DNA of 13,951 bases, from contig DDVH01000028.1 in the NCBI GenBank assembly GCA_002345215.1, positions 52,972 through 66,922 of the forward strand. The letters run 5' to 3'. The notes below the pieces were generated by a model. It saw only the letters and a list, made by a program, of their open reading frames with translations. It was not told the DNA's origin and did no database searches. The stretch comes from Anaerolineales bacterium UBA2317 (lineage in GTDB: Bacteria > Chloroflexota > Anaerolineae > Anaerolineales > Villigracilaceae). How positions within the stretch are numbered: position 1 is the stretch's first letter; the number at the start of each line of letters is the position of its first letter. Shown piece after piece: positions 7,006 through 13,387 of the stretch. The position numbers and the translations under genes were made by a program.

Positions 7006-7110
7006 CTACGCGCGGATTTTCTTTTGCAAAAACTCGCGGCGTTTGCGAGATGCGTCTACGCTGAAGACGGTAAGCAAAGAGAAGAATAAAAGCAGAGCAA
7101 TCGTTTCCAT
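7006..7110 (-). CDS. 34-aa single-span membrane microprotein, function unknown
   Basis: This is a complete ORF of 34 codons. Residues 1-18 (METIALLLFFSLLTVFSV) form one hydrophobic segment and residues 21-34 (SRKRREFLQKKIRA) are strongly basic, so by the positive-inside rule the tail should be cytoplasmic. I do not recognise a family. Evidence that it is a gene: the strong hydrophobic/basic split, isolation in its own 350-bp interval between phoR and the PHP gene, a -10-like TATCAT exactly 6 nt before the ATG, three 11-bp-spaced Pho-box-like repeats upstream, and a hairpin after the stop. There is no Shine-Dalgarno site, so it would be read as a leaderless mRNA. It could help regulate PhoR or the Pst permeases, but that is a guess from location only. 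Confidence 0.55.
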   Translation of the reverse strand: METIALLLFFSLLTVFSVDASRKRREFLQKKIRA

Positions 7111-7116
7111 GTTTGT

Positions 7117-7170
7117 ATGATACAACTATTTATTTATGATGCACTTAAGAAGTAGTTAACAACTGGTAAA
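7117..7170 (-). promoter_or_regulatory. Promoter of the 34-aa ORF with three 11-bp-spaced Pho-box-like repeats
   Basis: On the minus strand TTTAC (7170-7166), TTAAC (7159-7155) and TTAAG (7148-7144) follow each other at exactly 11-bp steps. After 21 nt, about one more helical step than at pstS, comes TATCAT (7122-7117), the same -10 hexamer as at pstS. The predicted +1 falls on the A of the ATG at 7110. The arrangement is seen directly; PhoB control is inferred. Confidence 0.5.
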
Positions 7171-7214
7171 CATAAATGCAAATTGTGAATCTATCAATAA
7201 TGAAAGTTTTTATT

Positions 7215-8462
7215 TTACTTAGGCTCGTGGGGAATTGAAAAATAAAACGTACTGCCTTTTCCTAATTCACTTTCCGCCCAAATTTTTCCTTTGTGTGCTT
7301 CCACAATATGTTTTGCAATAGATAATCCTAAACCAGTACCAGAACCTGTGCGTGATGAATCAACTCGATAGAATCTTTCAAAGATTCGGTTGAGACTTTC
7401 TGACGGGATGCCGATACCTGTATCTTTGACAGCGAATCGGATACCATCCCCTTGTGGGGCTCCATTGTCAATTGATTCAGCAAACAAACTGATTTCTCCG
7501 CCTGATTTTGTGAACTTGACTGCATTGTGAATCAGATTCACTAACACTTGTTCCAAACGGGCATGGTCTGCACGTAAGGTGGATACACTGTCATCGCAAT
7601 GAACTGTAATTTTTAAATTCGCACGCTCGGCTTGTGCTTTCATTCTTTCTGCCGCTGAGTGAATTAAATTTTTGGGAGTAATCGGCGCAAAATTTAATTC
7701 CACCTGACCTGATTCAATGCGCGATAAATCTAATAACTCTTGCGTCATTTGCGTCAACGCATCAACTTCGGTATGAATTCTATCTAAAAATCTTGGACCT
7801 GCTTCTGCATCTGAAAGCGCACCATTTTGTAAAGTCTCTGTCAATGCTTTTAATGAAGCAAGCGGGGTTCTTAATTCGTGTGACACATTTGAAATAAAAT
7901 CTCGTCGCACGGTTTCAAGCCTGCGCACGCGCGTCAAATCTTGTGCGAGCAATAAACTTCCGCTTTCATATTTATCTGGAATGACAGTCAATTGCAAAAA
8001 TTGTTTTTTTGTAGGCAATTCAACCGTTTCAATTTGAATCAAACGAGTTTGTTGACATCTGCGCCACGCTTCAATCAATTGAAAATTACGAATCACTTGT
8101 GCAATCGTTTGTTGAATTGGGTTTTGCACATCAAATAATTTTCTTGCGGCAGGGTTGGCAAATTGCACGCGTCCATCAGCATCGGCAATTAACACGCCAT
8201 CAGTCAATTGTTCTAACACAGTTGCAAGACGGGCATTTTCTGCATTCAGATTTGCACGTTCAATATTAAAAATAGACTGTAGAGAATTAACGACACTTTC
8301 TAAACTTTCTAAATCTCTGATATTTCTTGAAAAATTATTTTGATTGCGAACGGCTTGTGCATATTGATTGATACGTTTTCTTAAATCATAATATCGCCAC
8401 GCAAACCACACGGCGATTATTAATAAAACCAGAATAGGGAAAAATTCAATCGTTGCTATCAC
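7215..8462 (-). CDS. phoR: Phosphate-responsive sensor histidine kinase PhoR
   Basis: This 415-residue kinase has one N-terminal membrane helix (about 7-23), a linker with coiled-coil character (about 28-85), a PAS domain (about 80-180), the H-box FISNVSHELRTP with phospho-acceptor His195, N-box Asn313, G1 DTGIGIP (347-353), an F-box around IFERFYRVD (360-368) and G2 GTGLGLSIAKHIV (375-387). There is no sizeable extracytoplasmic sensor, as is usual for PhoR kinases that read Pst/PhoU state. The start is GTG at 8462; no in-frame ATG lies nearby and the Shine-Dalgarno site is weak, so reading through from phoB (11-bp gap) probably drives translation. The name rests on pairing with phoB and adjacency to pst-phoU; by sequence alone it could be another PAS kinase. 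Confidence 0.9.
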   Translation of the reverse strand: MIATIEFFPILVLLIIAVWFAWRYYDLRKRINQYAQAVRNQNNFSRNIRDLESLESVVNSLQSIFNIERANLNAENARLATVLEQLTDGVLIADADGRVQFANPAARKLFDVQNPIQQTIAQVIRNFQLIEAWRRCQQTRLIQIETVELPTKKQFLQLTVIPDKYESGSLLLAQDLTRVRRLETVRRDFISNVSHELRTPLASLKALTETLQNGALSDAEAGPRFLDRIHTEVDALTQMTQELLDLSRIESGQVELNFAPITPKNLIHSAAERMKAQAERANLKITVHCDDSVSTLRADHARLEQVLVNLIHNAVKFTKSGGEISLFAESIDNGAPQGDGIRFAVKDTGIGIPSESLNRIFERFYRVDSSRTGSGTGLGLSIAKHIVEAHKGKIWAESELGKGSTFYFSIPHEPK

Positions 8463-8473
8463 AGATTATGATT

Positions 8474-9181
8474 TTAACCTTCAAAGCGATAGCCCCCGCC
8501 TCTTACTGTCACAATTCGTTTTGGTTCAGCCGCGTCGGCTTCTATCTTCTGCCTCAGCCAACGGACGTGTACATCTACTGTGCGACTATCGCCAATATAA
8601 TCCCAGCCCCATACTCTTTCTAAAATAAATTCGCGTGAAAGCATTTGGCGGCGATGTTCAGCGAAGAATAATAGCAATTCATATTCTTTTGGTTTAAGTT
8701 GCACGGGCTTGCCATTTAATGTCACTTCATGGCGAGTTAAATCAATCGTCAAATTTTCAAAAGCCAATGTTTCGTGTTTGACAGGCTCAACAGACTTGCT
8801 CATCTCTTCTCTTAATAAGCGAGTTCTTCTTAATTGTGCTTTGACTCGTGCTATCAATTCGCGCATTGAAAATGGCTTGGTCAAATAATCATCCGCCCCA
8901 ACTTCTAAACCGACGACTCGGTCTATTTCATCATCTCTGGCGGTCAGCATCAAAATGGCAGTGGACATTTCTTTACGAAGGATACGGGCGACTTCAAAGC
9001 CATCCATTTCAGGGAGCATGATGTCTAGCACGATTAAATCAGGTTTCATTTTGCGAGCAGATTCTAAAGCGTATCTTCCGTTGCCAATGGTTTCAACCTG
9101 ATAGCCCTCTTTTTTCAAGTTATAGGCTAATGTTTCTTGTAATGCGAGTTCGTCTTCTACGACGAGAATTTTTTCTGCCAT
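8474..9181 (-). CDS. phoB: PhoB/PhoP-family response regulator
   Basis: This 235-residue OmpR/PhoB-type regulator has a receiver domain with acidic pair Glu9/Asp10, phospho-acceptor Asp53 (VLDIMLPEMDGFE), Thr80 and Lys102 (TKPF), then a winged-helix DNA-binding domain (about 140-234) ending in RTVDVHVRWLRQKIE and VRGGGYRFEG. An in-frame ATG 11 codons upstream (9214) is rejected because MAEKILVVEDE is the canonical receiver start. No Shine-Dalgarno site precedes 9181, but TATAGT lies 7 nt before it, suggesting a leaderless transcript. Four TTAAC-type repeats upstream suggest self-activation. The phoR start is 11 bp beyond its stop, forming a two-gene unit. Confidence 0.93.
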   Translation of the reverse strand: MAEKILVVEDELALQETLAYNLKKEGYQVETIGNGRYALESARKMKPDLIVLDIMLPEMDGFEVARILRKEMSTAILMLTARDDEIDRVVGLEVGADDYLTKPFSMRELIARVKAQLRRTRLLREEMSKSVEPVKHETLAFENLTIDLTRHEVTLNGKPVQLKPKEYELLLFFAEHRRQMLSREFILERVWGWDYIGDSRTVDVHVRWLRQKIEADAAEPKRIVTVRGGGYRFEG

Positions 9182-9188
9182 GTTTTTG

Positions 9189-9253
9189 ACTATATCATTA
9201 AAGGCAGAAAACATTTGTTAATATGAAGTTACGTTTTGTTAATGAGGGGTTAA
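9189..9253 (-). promoter_or_regulatory. phoB promoter with four phased Pho-box-like repeats
   Basis: Minus-strand pentamers TTAAC (9253-9249), TTAAC (9242-9238), GTAAC (9232-9228) and TTAAC (9221-9217) follow at steps of 11, 10 and 11 bp. The middle part, TTAACAAAACGTAAC, closely matches TTAACAAGACGTTAAC at pstS. After 22 nt comes TATAGT (9194-9189), with the predicted +1 at the phoB ATG (9181). Self-regulation of phoB through a Pho box is known in other bacteria. Confidence 0.6.
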
Positions 9254-9275
9254 GAGGTTGGAGGTTAGCGAATTG

Positions 9276-9524
9276 TTATTTTTTACGAAACAAAATTGGC
9301 AAGGTGATGATTAAGACAATCACAATGCCCATGATGAGGATTCCGTCAGTGGAGCCGATTTCGGAATCTGATAATGCGGTGGGTGTGGCGGTAGGCTGTT
9401 GAATCATTACACCTGCACTGGCAGAGACAGTGAATGCTTCGGCGGAGATGAAGTTTGACGCGGCAAGAGCAAGCGTCAACGTGATTAAAAGAAGCGCGAT
9501 AAGTCCTACGAAGTACGTTTTCAT
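9276..9524 (-). CDS. 82-aa secreted/membrane protein with C-terminal anchor, function unknown
   Basis: The protein has an N-terminal signal-like hydrophobic helix (5-22) with possible AxA-type cleavage sites around 21-30, an exposed Ser/Thr/Pro segment containing PTATPTA (44-50), and a second hydrophobic helix (61-79) ending in RKK. This predicts a short surface-exposed segment tethered by a C-terminal helix with its basic tail inside. I recognise no domain. The gene is on the same strand as phoB and 94 bp upstream of it, with the phoB promoter elements in the gap. No Shine-Dalgarno site is seen, but a TATAGA hexamer lies 7 nt before the ATG. The secretion signal and clean composition support a real gene. 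Confidence 0.65.
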   Translation of the reverse strand: MKTYFVGLIALLLITLTLALAASNFISAEAFTVSASAGVMIQQPTATPTALSDSEIGSTDGILIMGIVIVLIITLPILFRKK

Positions 9525-9531
9525 AGTGGAT

Positions 9532-9537
9532 TCTATA
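9532..9537 (-). promoter_or_regulatory. -10-like hexamer of the 82-aa gene
   Basis: TATAGA on the minus strand ends 7 nt before the ATG at 9524, which would put transcription start at or next to the start codon. A TTGACC at 9556-9551 is only 13 nt away, too close for a normal -35, so this call rests on the -10 alone. Confidence 0.3.
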
Positions 9538-9631
9538 TAATTGTATCACTGGTCAATTTTGGATGAATATCAAACAAATTGGCTTGAGTACTTTATAATT
9601 GCTTTGTTGGCTGGTTAGCATAAAGGCTTGC

Positions 9632-9661
9632 TTGTACCTTTTTGCACTTTCGATGTATAAT
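9632..9661 (+). promoter_or_regulatory. Candidate sigma70-type promoter for the ACIII operon
   Basis: TTGTAC (9632-9637) and TATAAT (9656-9661) are separated by 18 bp; the -10 is a perfect consensus and the -35 is weak. Predicted start is near 9668, giving a leader of about 195 nt before actA that contains a 36-codon ORF and a hairpin. A second TATAAT at 9594-9599 lacks a good -35. The 339-bp gap between the divergent 82-aa gene and actA holds no other gene I can support. Confidence 0.45.
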
Positions 9662-9682
9662 TTGCCGAACTTGGAGACCACA

Positions 9683-9793
9683 ATGAATTTAATTTTGAAG
9701 AAAGGGTTTGTAGTTTCGATTTTTTGTTTTTATGATTTTCAACGTTGTTGCAAACTATTTTCTGTTGATGGTGATTCAAGTTACAAGCAGTAA
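9683..9793 (+). CDS. Possible 36-aa leader ORF upstream of actA
   Basis: ATG at 9683 is preceded by GGAG (9673-9676) with a 6-nt spacer, and the predicted transcript start lies about 15 nt upstream. The peptide (MNLILKKGFVVSIFC at its start) has a short hydrophobic stretch, five Phe and three Cys, and no run of one residue as in amino-acid attenuators. It ends 6 nt before a GC-rich hairpin. It may be a translated regulatory leader or a chance ORF; coding bias is too short to judge. Confidence 0.3.
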   Translation: MNLILKKGFVVSIFCFYDFQRCCKLFSVDGDSSYKQ

Positions 9794-9799
9794 GATATC

Positions 9800-9843
9800 T
9801 TAAGCCGTCGCCGTTGATTTGTTCGCGGCGGCGTTGCGCTTAA
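9800..9843 (+). promoter_or_regulatory. GC-rich leader hairpin before actA
   Basis: TTAAGC (9800-9805) pairs with GCTTAA (9838-9843), and CGTCGCCG (9806-9813) pairs with CGGCGGCG (9826-9833, one T-G wobble), with a 4-nt bulge and a 12-nt loop. No U-tract follows, so it is unlikely to be a terminator. It ends 10 nt before the actA Shine-Dalgarno core (9854-9858). Confidence 0.5.
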
Positions 9844-9863
9844 AGTTTACTTTAGGAGAATCC

Positions 9864-10418
9864 ATGTTAAAAAAGATTTTTAACTGGCTGATGCAACCGA
9901 TAGGGTTAATTGCAGTGGGCATTGCGTTCCTTTCGGTGTTTAGTGCGGCGGTGTATGGAATTTCGCTTACACAGCAAACGCCACCTCAGCCGATTGAGTT
10001 TCCGCATCAAACGCACGTGCAATTTGGGATTCAATGTTTATACTGTCATCCCGGTGCGGCAAAGGGACCTGCGGCGGGGATTCCATCACAAGCCAAGTGT
10101 TGGGCATGCCATAATCAAATTGAGAAAACTGCAACGAGTGAATTACTTGCACCATTGAAAGATGCTGTGTTGAATGGCGAATCGATTCAATGGGTGCCGG
10201 TAGCCATTGTGCCAGACTTTGTGCAGTTTAATCATCGTGCGCATGTGGCGGCAGGCAAAAATTGTGAAGATTGTCATGGTGATATGAGTAAGGTGAATAT
10301 TGCTGAAAATCCGCAGGTGATGAATATGGGTTGGTGCTTGAATTGTCATATTGAAACAGCCGGTGAAGACCAAGAGAAGTTAATCAAACTCACCGACTGT
10401 GGTACGTGTCATTATTAA
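9864..10418 (+). CDS. actA: ACIII pentaheme cytochrome c subunit ActA
   Basis: This 184-residue protein has one N-terminal membrane helix (about 12-32, uncleaved anchor or signal) and exactly five CXXCH heme c sites at 58-62, 79-83, 134-138, 158-162 and 179-183. Extra histidines (for example FPHQTH at 46-51 and FNHRAH at 122-127) can serve as distal ligands. Five hemes, small size and position before a molybdopterin-type subunit match ActA of alternative complex III, which carries electrons from the Fe-S subunit towards the monoheme subunit and oxidase. ATG 9864 has AGGAG 5 nt before it; a TTG 15 codons upstream is rejected because it lies inside the leader hairpin. It is the first gene of the operon. 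Confidence 0.92.
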   Translation: MLKKIFNWLMQPIGLIAVGIAFLSVFSAAVYGISLTQQTPPQPIEFPHQTHVQFGIQCLYCHPGAAKGPAAGIPSQAKCWACHNQIEKTATSELLAPLKDAVLNGESIQWVPVAIVPDFVQFNHRAHVAAGKNCEDCHGDMSKVNIAENPQVMNMGWCLNCHIETAGEDQEKLIKLTDCGTCHY

Positions 10419-10442
10419 ACCGGGCGAAAGGAAATTATTATT

Positions 10443-12629
10443 ATGAGTGAACAAGTTTCCCGGCGTGATTTTCTAAAACTGGCTGGTTTGGGTGCGGCGA
10501 CTACTGCTGTATTAACGGGCTGTGGTCCTGCTTCACGTTATGTTACGCGTGAACCCTATCAACAAATGCCCGAATACAATTTGGTCGGTCAGAGCACTTA
10601 TTACGCCACGACATGCCGCGAATGTGCGGTAGGGTGCGGTATCGTTGTCCGCACATATCAAGGACGCGCTATTAAAGTTGAGGGGAATGCAAATCATCCA
10701 TTAAATCTCGGGAAAACTTGTGCGCGTGGTCAAGCCACGTTGCATGGTTTATATAACCCGGATAGAGTCACAGACCCGATTAAGAAATCTCGCGGTGATT
10801 CTGCTGGCGAAAATATAAATTGGGATGATGCCATTCAAGTTGTGGCTGATGCTTTGAAAAATAATCAACCAAACGAAATTGCATTTTTACTTGGGACATC
10901 ATCGGATCATTTATTTGACCTCCTAACTGATTTGGCGAACTCAGCAGGAGTCAACGCCCCAGTCCGCTTTGGTGCATTGAGTATGTTTGAATCGCGTGCT
11001 ACTTTGAGCAAAGCCGCTGAAAATCTTTTTGGTCAAGCCGGTATGCCATGGTTTGATGTAGCCAATGCTGAAACAGTATTTTCTTTTGGTGCAAACTTTT
11101 TAGAAACATGGCTTTCTCCACTTTCATATACTCGTGGTTTTGCCAATTTTAGAAAGGCGACCGAAACAAAATTGCGCGGTCGCATGGTGCAATTTGAAGC
11201 CAGAATGTCGGCGACGGGTGCAAAGGCTGATGAATGGGTTGCAATCCGCCCCGGTACTGAGGCTTTGGTTGTTCTTGCAATTGGTAAATTAGTAGCAGAA
11301 ATTAAAGGCGGCTCTGTTCCGAGAATCTTCTCAAGTGTAGACCCACTTGAGGTGGCATCACAGGCTGACGTTCCGTTAGAAGCGTTGCAACATCTTGCTG
11401 AATTGTTTGCTACTTCCAATGTTGTTGCTATCCCCGGCGGACCTGCCTTAGGTCAATCGAATGGCTTGGCAGTTGCCGAAGCCGTGTTGGCTTTGAATAT
11501 TTTGGCTGGTAATGTTGGTAAAGCGGGTGGCATGTATATTTCGGCTTTGGCACCAAACCAAAGTGAATATCATCGCCCGGCTTCTGCTCAAGAAATGCAA
11601 GCGTTTGTTGAGCGAATGAAAAATGGCGAAATTAAAGTTTTGTTTGTACATGGTGTAAATCCCGTTTTTGAATTGCCAAATGCCATTGGTTTCAAAGAAG
11701 CATTGAGCAATGTAGGTCAAGTCATTTCGTTTGGGATTTTCCCAGATGAAACTGCCGTAGAAGCGGATTATGTTTTGCCAGACCATCATGGTTTGGAAGG
11801 TTGGGGCTACCAACGTGTGACAACTGGAACTGATTTACCGGTTCTTTCTGGCGCTCAACCTGTTGTTTCACCTTATTACAATACGCGTTCTACAGTGGAT
11901 GTGTTAATTGAAGCGGCTCGCTTGGCTGGTGGTGCATTTGCTTCAGCCTTGCCATTTGCCGACGAAGTTGAGTTTTTGGAAAATAAAGTGACTTCGTTAA
12001 TGAGTGAATCAAGCGGTTCATTCTCTGCAATAGATAATGTCGCTTTTATGGCTTCCTTCCAACAATATGGTGGTTGGTGGAAGAATGTTGATGCAAAAGT
12101 TTCACCCAGTGGTTCAACGGCTTTTAGCAGAAACATCAGTGCCGAGCAAGCACAATTTGCTGGTGAAGGTGAGTTTTTCTTTGTGCCGTTTGTGTCACCA
12201 ACTTTAGGTGAGGCTGGTGCAAACAAGCCGTGGTTACAAGAATTACCTGACCCTACAACGACTGTCATGTGGACGACTTGGATTGAAATTAATCCAGAAA
12301 CAGCACACGAACTTCATGTAGAAAATGATGAAGTTGTGAAAGTTATCAGTGAAGCAGGTGAAATTGAAGTGCCAGTTTATATTTACCCTGCTATTCGTCC
12401 AGATACAGTTGCTATTCCGTTTGGTCAGGGGCACACGGCTTATGGACGTTATGCACAAAATCGTGGTGCCAACCCCGCTGATTTATTGGGCTTGCACTTC
12501 AACGAAGCAGGTGACTTGGCATTTGCAGGTATGAAAGTGCGCATTGAAAAGACTGGAAAAACAAAACCAGTATCACGCAATGAAAGTAGAATGGGCGTAT
12601 ACGGTGAAGACCTTGGTGAGGAGCATTAA
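10443..12629 (+). CDS. actB1: ACIII molybdopterin-oxidoreductase-like subunit ActB1 (Tat lipoprotein)
   Basis: This 728-residue protein begins with a twin-arginine signal (SRRDFLKLAG, 6-15) and a lipobox LTGC (Cys27), so it should be exported folded and lipid-anchored outside the membrane. It has the fold-defining order of the molybdopterin oxidoreductase family, including a CX2CX3CX27C motif (Cys58, 61, 65, 93) ahead of ARGQ and a C-terminal molydopterin-dinucleotide-binding-like region (about 610-700). In studied ACIII complexes this domain has no molybdenum cofactor and is structural, so the retained cysteines are notable. It ends 2 bp before actB2; the two equal the halves of fused ActB in other phyla. 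Gap to actA is 24 bp with an AAGGAAA site. Confidence 0.92.
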   Translation: MSEQVSRRDFLKLAGLGAATTAVLTGCGPASRYVTREPYQQMPEYNLVGQSTYYATTCRECAVGCGIVVRTYQGRAIKVEGNANHPLNLGKTCARGQATLHGLYNPDRVTDPIKKSRGDSAGENINWDDAIQVVADALKNNQPNEIAFLLGTSSDHLFDLLTDLANSAGVNAPVRFGALSMFESRATLSKAAENLFGQAGMPWFDVANAETVFSFGANFLETWLSPLSYTRGFANFRKATETKLRGRMVQFEARMSATGAKADEWVAIRPGTEALVVLAIGKLVAEIKGGSVPRIFSSVDPLEVASQADVPLEALQHLAELFATSNVVAIPGGPALGQSNGLAVAEAVLALNILAGNVGKAGGMYISALAPNQSEYHRPASAQEMQAFVERMKNGEIKVLFVHGVNPVFELPNAIGFKEALSNVGQVISFGIFPDETAVEADYVLPDHHGLEGWGYQRVTTGTDLPVLSGAQPVVSPYYNTRSTVDVLIEAARLAGGAFASALPFADEVEFLENKVTSLMSESSGSFSAIDNVAFMASFQQYGGWWKNVDAKVSPSGSTAFSRNISAEQAQFAGEGEFFFVPFVSPTLGEAGANKPWLQELPDPTTTVMWTTWIEINPETAHELHVENDEVVKVISEAGEIEVPVYIYPAIRPDTVAIPFGQGHTAYGRYAQNRGANPADLLGLHFNEAGDLAFAGMKVRIEKTGKTKPVSRNESRMGVYGEDLGEEH

Positions 12630-12631
12630 TC

Positions 12632-13387
12632 ATGACGACATTGTCTGATTTGAAAATTTCTGAAGTGAAGTTAGCCGCAGAAGAAGGCGGCAAGTGGGGC
12701 ATGGTCATTGACCAAGATATTTGTACGGGTTGCCAAGCCTGTGTCGCCGCATGTGCAATGGAAAATAATATTCCATTTGTAGGTGAAGAAGATTCTGGCT
12801 ATGGTCGCGCCATGCACTGGATTCGGATTGAACGCTTCTGGGAAGGTGAATATCCAGAAATTAAGATGACCAATCAACAACCGATGATGTGTCAGCAATG
12901 CGGAAGCGCACCTTGTGAACCAGTTTGCCCAGCGTTTGCGACTGTTCACTCACAAGCAGAAGAATTGAATTTACAAGTCTATAACCGTTGTGTGGGTACA
13001 CGTTACTGCGCTAACAACTGCCCATATCAAGTGCGTACATTCAATTGGCGAGATTATGAACGTCCTGAACCTTTGCCAAATCAATTTAATCCAGATGTGA
13101 CCGTGCGCCGACGCGGTGTGATGGAAAAATGTACTTTTTGTATTCAACGCATCCACAAAGCACAAGATAAAGCCAAATCTGAAGGTCGTGATGTAATGGA
13201 TGGCGAATTTACAACCGCTTGTGCACAAGCCTGCCCATCCAATGCAATTACGTTTGGTCGCATTGATAAAGAAGATACATTGGTTTACAACATGATTCAT
13301 CATGGTCATAGCCACGGCAAGAAACATTTAGAAGAATTAGGCACACTTCCAAACATTGTGTATATGAATGGGAATGGAGCAGCATAA
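12632..13387 (+). CDS. actB2: ACIII four-cluster iron-sulfur subunit ActB2
   Basis: This 251-residue ferredoxin-like protein carries four cysteine sets: Cys31/34/37/41, Cys87/90/95/99, Cys120/126/130 with Thr123 where a fourth Cys would lie, and Cys167/170/197/201. This fits three [4Fe-4S] clusters and one [3Fe-4S] cluster, as known for ActB. It relays electrons from the quinol site in ActC to ActA. No Tat or Sec signal is present, so it probably travels with ActB1. The tail has a His-rich patch HHGHSHGKKH (223-232). It starts 2 bp after actB1 with a GGAG site and its stop overlaps the actC start (TAATG). Confidence 0.93.
   Translation: MTTLSDLKISEVKLAAEEGGKWGMVIDQDICTGCQACVAACAMENNIPFVGEEDSGYGRAMHWIRIERFWEGEYPEIKMTNQQPMMCQQCGSAPCEPVCPAFATVHSQAEELNLQVYNRCVGTRYCANNCPYQVRTFNWRDYERPEPLPNQFNPDVTVRRRGVMEKCTFCIQRIHKAQDKAKSEGRDVMDGEFTTACAQACPSNAITFGRIDKEDTLVYNMIHHGHSHGKKHLEELGTLPNIVYMNGNGAA

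Noticed and set aside
9182..9214. 11-residue N-terminal extension of PhoB
   Set aside because: Receiver domains begin with the MAEKILVVEDE-type strand; the extension would overlap the predicted -10 and has no Shine-Dalgarno site.
9551..9556. TTGACC as -35 of the 82-aa gene
   Set aside because: Only 13 bp from TATAGA, too short for the usual spacing.
9594..9599. First TATAAT as the main act promoter
   Set aside because: No acceptable -35 at 16-18 bp; the one at 9656-9661 has a better, though weak, -35.
9819..9863. TTG start extending ActA by 15 residues
   Set aside because: It lies inside the leader hairpin and lacks a ribosome-binding site, whereas ATG 9864 has AGGAG 5 nt upstream.
12600..12640. 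actB1/actB2 junction as a frameshift in a single actB gene
   Set aside because: The stop is followed by a proper GGAG site and ATG, both halves are complete, and split ActB is known in Chloroflexota.
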